Positions 1-8,039 of a stretch of 64,000 nucleotides of DNA are shown piece by piece (positions within the stretch are counted from its first letter, which is position 1; each line of letters starts with the position of its first letter). The notes below the pieces were generated by a model, which did no database searches, was not told where the DNA came from, and saw only the letters and a program-made list of their open reading frames with translations. This DNA comes from Megaleporinus macrocephalus. Taxonomy: Eukaryota; Chordata; Actinopteri; Characiformes; Anostomidae. The translations under genes were made by a program, and so were the position numbers. Location of the stretch: positions 33,232,582 to 33,296,581 of the forward strand of contig CM038704.1 in assembly GCA_021613375.1 (NCBI GenBank), given 5' to 3'.

Positions 1-1
1 A

Positions 2-97
2 AGGTACCGCAGCATCCGGTCCAACACGACCAGACTCTGCAACAGCTTCTTCCCCCAAGCCATCAGACTTCTCAACACAACTCAATGTCTGAACTGA
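2..97 (+). mobile_element. C-terminal remnant of a LINE reverse-transcriptase ORF
   Basis: Reading from base 2 gives an open frame ending at TGA 95-97. It contains the peptides YRSIRSNTTRLCNSFFPQAI and RLLNT, the type of C-terminal tail seen on ORF2 proteins of several fish LINEs. The rest of this ORF lies left of the window. I infer that its 3' UTR resumes at 5244-5583, after the L2/CR1-like element inserted between the two parts. The family name was not established. Confidence 0.6.
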
Positions 98-104
98 CAT
101 CTCA

Positions 105-192
105 GAGAGCACGTCAGAGCGAGCGACAGAGAGCACGTCAGAGCGAGCGACAGAGAGCACGTCAGAGCGAGCGACAGAGAGCACGTCAGAGC
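105..192 (+). repeat. 24-bp tandem repeat in the LINE 5' UTR (about 3.7 copies)
   Basis: Units start at 105, 129, 153 and 177 (the last is partial). They are identical by eye and contain GAGAGCACGTCAGAGC followed by GAGCGACA. Repeated 5' UTR units act as promoter monomers in some LINEs. A promoter role here is inference from position only. Confidence 0.85.
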
Positions 193-369
193 GCTGTGGT
201 TTCGTTTTAATTTTCTGGTTTTAACTCTAGTTTATTTGTTTTTACTAATTTATTTTTAATTCATTTTTATTTTTATTTTATCCTATATTTATATTTTATT
301 TATTTTATTTTATATATATTTTTTTTTATTTGTACTTTTTATATTTTTGCTCGCTCCGTGCATATTACC

Positions 370-1662
370 ATGCCTCCACTCAACTCACAAACAGGGTGTG
401 AGAGCTGCTCACTGCTAAGCCAAAAGATTGTGGAGTTGGAAGGGCGAATCTCTGTACTATATCAAATAAAAGAAGACGAGGTTCTGCTGGACTCCATGCT
501 GGCATCGACGCAGGCAATTACCACCGGGCTGGAAAGCAGTGTCATCCAAGCAGCTGCTGCGACGGACCATGATGAGGATCCCTGGCCTCTGCTGGGAGCC
601 AAACCCAAAGGGAGGGAGGTGAGCTGCTCCACGCCGCGGCTGATGGAACCGTGGTCCGCTACTGTTGGGTGCTTGCGCGGTGGAAGGCGGTCCGCTCGCC
701 ACACAGTTCAACACAAACTCCCGCTGAATAACAGGTTCTCTGTGCTGGAGGAGCTGGAGGATGTTCTCATCCCTTCCTCTCCTGTTTACTCTCTGCCCAC
801 TCGAGTGAGCCCTCCAGCAGTTCACGTTACACCGAACCCACCATGGAAGGCTTCGGAGCAGCGGATCCGCCACCACACATCAAAACCGCCCCGACAAGCC
901 CCACAGCCGGACACGGCCGAACAACGGAAACACCGTTCTCAGCCGCAGGCCTTCCGCGGGACACCCTCAATGGCCTACTCACCGCCGGCGAACGACGCGC
1001 AGCGGCCCATGCAGGCCCCGCTGCCAATCTCGACCATGCAACGGGGACAGAGCACCTCACCTCCGGACAATGCTGCATGGCCTACTCGCAAACCAGCGCG
1101 GGCTGCTGGGCCACGGTCTGACCAGCACCGAGCGTCTCGATATGGACTCAGACGACCAGACCAGCACACTCCACCAACAACTCTGATAGTAGGTGACTCT
1201 ATCACAAGATTTCTCAAACACCACACAGCCGTGGTACACTCAGTTTCTGGCGCTAAAGTTAAAGACATTGCACAACAGCTTCCTGCTCTCCTTCAGAGAT
1301 TTAATTCTGTACAGAAAATAATAATTCATGTCGGATGTAATGACACCAAAGATCAAAGCACAGAACTGTTAAAAAGAGACTTTACAGACTTGTTGGCTTC
1401 CATTAGGGACTGTGGGAAATCAGTTTTTATTTCCGGCCCAATCCCACCACTGGGGAGAGGGTCAGGGTTTTTTAGTCGTATTTTAAACCTTCATACCTGG
1501 CTACAGAAGACCTGCCTCTCCTCTGGTCTGGCTTTTATAGCCAATTTTGACCTGTTTTGGAACCGACCCTCTTTCTATAGACCTGACGGAATTCATCCAA
1601 GCAGGCTCGGCTCACAGATTTTAGGGCATAACATATTTTACTCTGTTTCTAACCTTAGTTGA
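370..1662 (+). CDS. LINE ORF1 protein with C-terminal SGNH/GDSL esterase-like domain
   Basis: This is a 430-residue ORF read from the ATG at 370, which has A at -3. The frame is also open a little upstream, but without an ATG. The N-terminus has a Cys-rich CESC motif and a short heptad-like stretch that may be a coiled coil. A basic, Pro-rich middle follows. The last 160 residues match the SGNH hydrolase fold: VGDS with Ser at residue 277, HVGCND with Asn at 324, and DGIH with Asp 406 and His 409. All catalytic positions are present. In CR1/L2 LINEs such ORF1 proteins bind RNA and carry an esterase domain of uncertain role in retrotransposition. The stop is TGA at 1660-1662, in the same frame as ORF2. 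Confidence 0.8.
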   Translation: MPPLNSQTGCESCSLLSQKIVELEGRISVLYQIKEDEVLLDSMLASTQAITTGLESSVIQAAAATDHDEDPWPLLGAKPKGREVSCSTPRLMEPWSATVGCLRGGRRSARHTVQHKLPLNNRFSVLEELEDVLIPSSPVYSLPTRVSPPAVHVTPNPPWKASEQRIRHHTSKPPRQAPQPDTAEQRKHRSQPQAFRGTPSMAYSPPANDAQRPMQAPLPISTMQRGQSTSPPDNAAWPTRKPARAAGPRSDQHRASRYGLRRPDQHTPPTTLIVGDSITRFLKHHTAVVHSVSGAKVKDIAQQLPALLQRFNSVQKIIIHVGCNDTKDQSTELLKRDFTDLLASIRDCGKSVFISGPIPPLGRGSGFFSRILNLHTWLQKTCLSSGLAFIANFDLFWNRPSFYRPDGIHPSRLGSQILGHNIFYSVSNLS

Positions 1663-4600
1663 CTGCCTAAAAATGATAGTACTAATTTAGTTTTTCCAAT
1701 AGTCACTGTGTATAAACCTAGGACCAGCATTGTACAAAAACATAAGAAAGATAAAAGTCATTCTAACAGTTTTATTAATACAAACAACTTAATATACATA
1801 GAGCCGTCTCCACTTACATTATGTCCCCTTATTAAATCCCCCATAGACCCTTTTAACGATCTTAATAGTTTTAAACTTAGAAAGGGTCTTGGAATTCTTC
1901 ATTTAAATATTAGAAGCCTACATCAGAAACATAAACTGGATCAATTGAAAATTTTAAGTGCTCAGACTGATCCTGATATTTTAATCCTGACAGAAACCTG
2001 GCTCAGGCAACCAGTAAGTGACGCAGATGTAGCTCTACAGAATTTCACATTATACAGAATAGACAGAATATCACGAGGAGGTGGAGTAGCGGCTTTTATA
2101 AAATCTACTATTGAAGTTGAAATTTTAAAGGCCATCTCTAAAGAAAAGTGTTTTGAGTTTTTAGCTCTAAAGGTATCCCCAAGAAAAAATGACTCCTTTG
2201 TCTTAGTAGGGATCTACAGGCCTCCTTCTGCTCCATCCTCTGCAACAGATGAATTAGCAGAGCTTTTATCTCACTATACAACATCAGAAATGCTGGTCCT
2301 AGGGGATTTTAACCTGAACTGGCTTTCTAATGCATCCAATCACCTAAAAGAAGTTTGTGGGAATCTCATCCTTACACAGCTAATCACTGAGTCAACTCGG
2401 CCAAACTTAAAGGACCCTTCCAAATCCACCCTGATTGACTTAATTTTTTCGAATAGAACAGATAAAATCATTGCCTCTGGAGTTTTTGAACTTGGATTTA
2501 GCGATCATTGTCCGATTGGGTGCATTAGAAACAGTTCAAAGATACAAACAGGCTCTCGGATGGTGTTTAGAAGACATTTTAAAAATTTTAATGAACAGGC
2601 TTTTCTTTCTGACTTAGCAGTGAGCAAAATTCATTTAACTTTTAACAGTTCAGATGTGGATGTAGCACTAGAACATTTCAGGAAATCATTCCTCTCTGTA
2701 GCAAATAAACATGCTCCGTACAAAAAGCTGCGAATAAGAGATAGATCTAGCCCCTGGTTTACAGGCGAAATTTCCTCACTGCTACTGTCAAGAAATAAAG
2801 CCTGGTCTATTGCCAGACGCACAGGTGAACGTGAGAAATGGCTTGCATTCAGACAATTGAGAAACAGATGCACCTCTGCAATCAGAAAAGCCAAATCAGA
2901 TTATTTCCTCAGCCGAATTTCTAATTCCTCAAACCCACAGGATTTCTGGAAAGCAGTAAACCTCCTCAAGAACAATCCTCAACAACCCACAACGAAAATT
3001 CTAGTTGATAATAATTTGATCTCTGGCCAGCAAGAATTATGCCAAGCTTTTAATGCACACTTTGCTGCAGCTGGTCAGATATTTAAAAACATTGACATAA
3101 ACCTGCCCATAGATCAGCCTACCATCACCACTACTGCTTCCCAGAATCAGGATATCTTCACACTCCAGACCTGTTCCCCATACATTGTAGCTAATGCCCT
3201 TTCTTCTATTAATCCTCGAAAAACAAAAGGTGAGGACGGTCTGGACCCCAACCTTCTGCGTCTGGCAACCCCAGTTATTTTAGAACATGTTACATATATT
3301 TTTAATCTTTCTATTTTATCCTGCAGAATTCCCAGTATCTGGAAAACAGCACATGTTATTCCTCTGCATAAAGGAGGAGATGCGACAGATTTAAATAATT
3401 ATAGACCAATCTCAAAACTTTCTTGTTTATCCAAAATTTTAGAATCCTTAGTAAATAACCAGCTTAAATCTTTTCTGTATGAAAACTCAGTCCTGTCCAC
3501 GTATCAGTCTGGTTTCAGAGAAAGACACAGCACCATCTCTGCCACCATGCTGGTTTTAAATGATCTTTATTTGGCCTTAGACAGGAAAAAGTTCTGTGCT
3601 GCCATTTTTATTGATCTCACAAAAGCCTTTGATACTGTTGATCATGATTTATTACTAGGTTCCTTACATAAGATTGGTTTTAGCAGTAATTCAGTTCTGT
3701 GGGCCCAGGATTACCTTTCTGGTAGGAAGCAATGTGTGTCTCTCGGTTACCATAAATCAGACCTACAGCCTATAACGAAAGGGGTTCCTCAGGGCTCAAT
3801 CCTGGGCCCAGTTTTATTTAATATTTTTATCAATGAACTTGCTGTCTCTACCTTAGACTCCAAATTACACCTTTATGCAGATGATTCAATCTTATACTGC
3901 TCAGCAGATTCAGCTCACGCTGCACTAGATAAACTCCAACATTCTTTTAACTCTTTACAGACTGCTCTATATAAACTTAAGTTGGTTTTAAATGCTAATA
4001 AAACCAAATTCATGTTGTTTTCCAGATTTTCAGATAGTGTTTTAGATTCCATAAATATTAATACCCTGACAGGATCCAGCATCGAGCGAGTCAGCGAATA
4101 TAAATACCTTGGCATCTGGCTGGATGAAAAACTCTCCTTTAAATCCCATATAAGCAAACTCGCCATTAAGTGCAGACAGAAGCTCGGACTCCTTTATCGG
4201 AATAAATCCTGTCTACCCACGTACGCTAGGAAAAGAATAGTGGAGGCAACCATACTTGCAGTCCTGGACTACGGCGATGTAATTTATAATAAAGCGTCCG
4301 CCAGTGCCCTCAAACCGCTAGATTCAATCTATCACTCTGCTCTGAGATTTATAACTGGAGACCCTTACAGTACTCACCACTGCAGACTCTATGATAGAGT
4401 TGGTTGGTCCTCACTAGCTGCACGAAGAGAAGCTCATTGGCTTATTTTTATCTATAAATCACTCTCCGGCCATTTGCCAGCTTACATCTCTTCTCTGATT
4501 TCAATAAATAACAATAATTATCAGACTCGCTCTAGTGGCTGGATCACCTGTCAGGTACCGAGAGTTTTTAGTGAACTGGGAAAATCTGCTTTTAGCTACA

Positions 4601-4722
4601 GTGCACCAGCGAGCTGGAACTCTCTCCAGGAAACTCTGAAGCTCAGCTCGCTGGGATCACTAAACCATTTTAAACTTTTAGTTTCTAATCACCATCAGAA
4701 AGCCTGTGACTGTTTTAAATGA
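1663..4722 (+). CDS. LINE ORF2: AP-like endonuclease and reverse transcriptase
   Basis: The frame is open from directly after the ORF1 stop to TGA 4720-4722, about 1,019 codons. The endonuclease lies around 1890-2530, with LTETWLR, GDFNLNW and SDHCPI. The reverse transcriptase lies around 3330-4000, with NNYRPIS, DLTKAFDTVDH, GVPQGSILGP and catalytic YADD at 3874-3885. No internal stop or frameshift was seen. The protein would nick target DNA and prime reverse transcription there. There is no in-frame ATG before 2290, inside the endonuclease. Translation therefore probably needs readthrough of the ORF1 TGA, reinitiation at a non-AUG codon, or a 5' part that has lost its ATG. Confidence 0.85.
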   Translation: MPKNDSTNLVFPIVTVYKPRTSIVQKHKKDKSHSNSFINTNNLIYIEPSPLTLCPLIKSPIDPFNDLNSFKLRKGLGILHLNIRSLHQKHKLDQLKILSAQTDPDILILTETWLRQPVSDADVALQNFTLYRIDRISRGGGVAAFIKSTIEVEILKAISKEKCFEFLALKVSPRKNDSFVLVGIYRPPSAPSSATDELAELLSHYTTSEMLVLGDFNLNWLSNASNHLKEVCGNLILTQLITESTRPNLKDPSKSTLIDLIFSNRTDKIIASGVFELGFSDHCPIGCIRNSSKIQTGSRMVFRRHFKNFNEQAFLSDLAVSKIHLTFNSSDVDVALEHFRKSFLSVANKHAPYKKLRIRDRSSPWFTGEISSLLLSRNKAWSIARRTGEREKWLAFRQLRNRCTSAIRKAKSDYFLSRISNSSNPQDFWKAVNLLKNNPQQPTTKILVDNNLISGQQELCQAFNAHFAAAGQIFKNIDINLPIDQPTITTTASQNQDIFTLQTCSPYIVANALSSINPRKTKGEDGLDPNLLRLATPVILEHVTYIFNLSILSCRIPSIWKTAHVIPLHKGGDATDLNNYRPISKLSCLSKILESLVNNQLKSFLYENSVLSTYQSGFRERHSTISATMLVLNDLYLALDRKKFCAAIFIDLTKAFDTVDHDLLLGSLHKIGFSSNSVLWAQDYLSGRKQCVSLGYHKSDLQPITKGVPQGSILGPVLFNIFINELAVSTLDSKLHLYADDSILYCSADSAHAALDKLQHSFNSLQTALYKLKLVLNANKTKFMLFSRFSDSVLDSININTLTGSSIERVSEYKYLGIWLDEKLSFKSHISKLAIKCRQKLGLLYRNKSCLPTYARKRIVEATILAVLDYGDVIYNKASASALKPLDSIYHSALRFITGDPYSTHHCRLYDRVGWSSLAARREAHWLIFIYKSLSGHLPAYISSLISINNNNYQTRSSGWITCQVPRVFSELGKSAFSYSAPASWNSLQETLKLSSLGSLNHFKLLVSNHHQKACDCFK

Positions 4723-4747
4723 ATAAATCTACTAGGATTTTATTATC

Positions 4748-4797
<50 letters not shown>

Positions 4798-5243
4798 TAT
4801 TTAATTTTTATTTTTATTTAATTTTGTTTTTTACGTTTGTTTTATTTTACTTTTATTTTAGTTATTTTTTTTTATTATTACTATCTTTTTATTTATTTAT
4901 TTATTATTTGTATTATTTTTATTATTATAATTATCCATTTTTTTATCGTGATTGTTTTATTGAGTATTTTTTATTAGCATTTCAACTTTTTATTATCTTG
5001 GTGTATGTAATATGTTTATTTTATTCTTTTATATTCTTTTATAATAATTTTCTAACATTTTTTACATTGTATTTTTAATGCATCTATATTAAATGTTTAT
5101 TTAAAATTGGTATTTAATTTATTATTTTTGCTCATTTTGTTTTCAATCCCTTTAACTGTATATGCTCGGCTGCATTGAAAATGAGGGTCATCCCTCAATG
5201 TATTTCCGAGATTAAATAAAGGTTGATTGATTGATTGATTGAT
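4723..5243 (+). repeat. LINE 3' UTR: (ATT)n tract, 3' hairpin and (TTGA)n tail
   Basis: A (TTA)n run spans about 4742-4797, followed by very AT-rich DNA. Near the end, TGAGGG (5182-5187) pairs with CCCTCA (5192-5197) across a 4-nt loop. The element ends in TTGA repeats at 5223-5243. Short 3' stem-loops plus tandem tails are known recognition signals for the RT of L2-type LINEs. Function here is inferred from that. Confidence 0.65.
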
Positions 5244-5583
5244 CTTTTCTGGTACATGTACACTCTCTCTCTCTCCAACCATTTACCCCAGATAAAAAAG
5301 GGGAAGTATTTTTGCACAAAGCATTGCACTAATAACTTTACTACCTCACTGGACTCTATTTATTACACATTGCACAATTTGCACACTACCGGCAATTATT
5401 TATTATTCTCTGTCTGTACTGTGTTGTGTTGTCTGTCCGCACTTGTTTGTTCGTGTTGCACTTGTGTCTTGTATGCACTGTCGATGTTGCACCATGGTCC
5501 TGGAGGAACGTTGTTTCGTTTCACTGTGTACTCTGTATGTAGTTGAAATGACAATAAAACCCACTTGACTTGACTTGACTTGA
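5244..5583 (+). mobile_element. 3' UTR and (CTTGA)n tail of the interrupted older LINE
   Basis: The sequence contains short 'ttgcac' phrases, then GGTCCTGGAGGAACGTTGTT, 'aatgacaataaa', and four CTTGA units at about 5564-5583. This is the layout I know from the 3' end of abundant fish LINEs whose ORF2 ends like positions 2-97. The two parts are best read as one element split by the L2/CR1-like insertion. Confidence 0.6.
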
Positions 5584-6251
5584 TCTGTTGGCAGCCACGG
5601 TAGCGGTAGCTAGTGCTAACAGAATTGAAGGACCGTTAAGTAAAACTAGATTGTTGGGAAAGGCCAGAAGGGGACATTGCTTTATTTTTCTTCCTTTATT
5701 ACTTAACTGGCAATAAACAGACGAGCTTGAATCCTGTGTAGTTAATGCACAGCGACAGAAACAACTACAGTGTGACTCCAGTGGTATTTTAAAATTAAAA
5801 TATTAAAATGAATACATTTCTTGTTTATTTAGCAAATCAGCATAATGCAAAACTTTGAACTTTCTTTGTTCTTGGTTCATATGGGTAGAGAATTTCACAT
5901 CTGTTTGGAGAACCAGTTAATTCTTCACAACAAATTCTGTGTTTGTTCTTGTTTGTTCACTTTAATGTAAACATTAAACATCACTTTAGTTGAAGTTTGT
6001 ATTTAAATAAAATATCAGCATCAAATTTAGGAAATTGTTTTCACCCCAAACATTTGATTGATTTTTAATTTTTTGAAAAAACAATCTTTTTTGCAGGATT
6101 ATATGCCAGTAGTTTCTTGTAACATCACCAAAGGTATGTTTTGAGTTGAATTTTGAAAAAGAAAATATCTTGCATTTCTGCTTACACAATCTATATTTCC
6201 AGGGTACAGATTGTTTAATTAATTATTTGATACATATTTGTGTGTCTGTAG
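5584..6251. other. Non-coding stretch upstream of the orphan exon
   Basis: AT-rich DNA with no convincing coding or repeat structure. The last 30 bases are pyrimidine-rich enough to act as the acceptor region for the exon that starts at 6252. Confidence 0.4.
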
Positions 6252-6391
6252 GTGTTTACAGAATTCCACCGCATAACCGATATGAATTTACAGAACCAGT
6301 TCTACTCAGAGTTCGACCTACGCACAACCATGACTGATCGCTTTGTTGAGGCAGAAAGACAAGAGAGATACTTGGGACTTATGATCGCCAG
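6252..6391 (+). CDS. Probable internal exon of an unidentified gene
   Basis: A 140-bp open segment is flanked by an acceptor (CTGTAG) and a strong donor (CAG|GTATGT). Read from its first base, it encodes 46 residues plus two bases. The peptide is rich in charged residues and includes FHRITDMNLQNQFYSEF and MTDRFVEAERQERYLGLMIA. It does not look like repeat protein. I do not recognise the family. In human the block continues beyond VAPB with APCDD1L and STX16, but the peptide does not resemble what I know of either. Flanking exons may lie left of the window. None was seen on the right. Confidence 0.5.
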
Positions 6392-6467
6392 GTATGTTGG
6401 TGATGTACTTTGCCAACATCATTATACTGATAACGTTTTCTCCAGACATTTCAGAGTATAGCAGCTC

Positions 6468-6484
6468 AAATCTAACCAAATGCC
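6468..6484 (+). repeat. 5' target-site duplication of the L1-clade LINE
   Basis: AAATCTAACCAAATGCC at 6468-6484 is repeated exactly at 11876-11892 and brackets the retrotransposon. A 17-bp perfect duplication indicates endonuclease-primed insertion. The A-rich tail makes the exact edge uncertain by a few bases. Confidence 0.85.
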
Positions 6485-6627
6485 GACTTCCGGTGGCACC
6501 ATGCTGTAGGAGACAGGGTGGAAATTGCTCCTGCGAAACCAATTAAAACTAACCCTTTGAACCAATAATAAAGGCAGAAACAGAGACAAGCTCAAAAAAT
6601 TTTGATATAGAAATCTAACAAAAAGAC

Positions 6628-7575
6628 ATGGAGAGAAAAGGAAGGGCTAATAAAAAGGAAAACACGGTTGATTGCGGTACCAACGCGGAGAAAGAAACTA
6701 CGGCGGGGAAGGCGCTCGCGAGTGGCGAACAAGAGTCGATGGTACTGGTGGAGCTTTGAAAGCTAAGACAAGAACACACAGAAGCAGCTAATGACAACAA
6801 AAATGCACTGTCAAGACTAGAGGCAAACATGAAAGAACTTGTAGAAAGAACTACCCTCCTGGAGCAACGGACAGTAAATATGGAGGAAAGACTGGGAAAC
6901 ACGGAGGACAGAGCAGCGAGGCTAGAGAAATCGGTTGCCTTTCTGCTCCAACAAGAGGCAAAGTTAGCTGCAAAGTGCGACGACTTGGAGTCTCGATTGA
7001 GACGTAACAACATACGGATACATGGCATACCCGAGGGATCCGAGAAAAACGACACCATTGGATTTGTGAGTAACTTCACTTCGCTCATCATTGCAAATGT
7101 ACGCATTGAAAGGGCACATCGCTCACTGATTCCTAAACCGAAAGAAAACGCCCCTCCGCGAGCAATCATTGTTCGTTTCTTAGATTGTCGGGTGAAAGAC
7201 CGCATAATACAGCAAGCATGGAAACAAAGGATTACTTACGAAGGCTGGACCATCTACTTCAATCAAGATTACACGTCTGAGGTGCAAAGAAAGAGGAAAC
7301 AGGTGCGGGACGTAATTAAACAGCTAAAGGAGAAAAACGTGAAGGCACAGTCCCCATACCCTGCACAGCTGAAGGTATTTCTGGAATCAGAGACTAGGAC
7401 TTTCACCACTGTAACGGATGCTGCGCCAATGCTGAGAGACATGGGGATCTTTGTTGATGAGGATGAGACACAAAGGCTTCACAAGAAACTTGTCCAAGGC
7501 AGTTGGACCACAGTGACAGGAAAGAGAAAAAAACAGACGCACACCACAGAGGGGGACTCACAGGGCACCATTTAG
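6628..7575 (+). pseudogene. L1 ORF1 (RNA-binding chaperone) with one nonsense codon
   Basis: From the ATG at 6628 the frame runs 315 codons to TAG 7573-7575 and is interrupted only by TGA at 6757-6759. A coiled-coil region (NMEERLGNTEDRAARLEKSV) is followed by the RRM-like core of L1 ORF1 proteins, with RLRRNNIRIHGIPEG, RIERAHRSL and PRAIIVRFLD, and a basic C-terminal domain. These proteins trimerise and coat LINE RNA. The TGA lies where a CGA arginine codon would fit, so CpG decay is a likely cause. Confidence 0.75.
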
Positions 7576-8039
7576 GGAGTTTAGACATGTGGTGGTTTTG
7601 GAAAGGTACAGGGAAAGAATTAGAGTAAATAAACAAATGGGGAAAAAAGGGGGGCCCTGAAAAAAACTAAACTAAAAAATATTTGAACAATCAATATCTG
7701 CCTAAAAAGACACAATCTGCATTTAAATAGGGCTGGTTTGAAGAATACTATCTATAAAATCAACAGAAATATTGGTTATATGGAGTAAAAGAGATACTCA
7801 GTTAGAGTATGAGGCAACTTTACATAACAGCAGGTAAGTTGCAGATGCATATAGCATTATTTCCACAGGGAGAATTCGCCACATCTGGAGGTTGCACTTT
7901 TGAGAGTCACATTGTTGTCATTGTATAATAGTTCTGAACGAGATGCTTGTTGTGTATTGTTTTTACTGTGTTTTTGTTTTGTGTAACTGTTATGAGGTAC
8001 AGAGTTAGATAGAGTTAAATGAAAAATTAGATGAATAGG

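Larger units (their letters stand above)
98..5243 (+). mobile_element. Nearly full-length L2/CR1-like non-LTR retrotransposon (LINE)
   Basis: The parts in order are a 5' UTR with 24-bp tandem repeats, an esterase-type ORF1, an endonuclease plus reverse-transcriptase ORF2, an AT-rich 3' UTR, a short 3' hairpin and a (TTGA)n tail. Esterase-type ORF1 and a short tandem tail instead of poly(A) are known features of the CR1/L2 group. Both ORFs are long and open, so the copy is young. The left boundary is approximate: it is placed just after the stop codon of the interrupted older LINE. No clear target-site duplication was found, as is common in this clade. Confidence 0.8.

Noticed and set aside
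4719..5078. Tyr/Phe-rich 119-residue open frame after LINE ORF2
   Set aside because: It is the translation of the (TTA)n tract and AT-rich 3' UTR.
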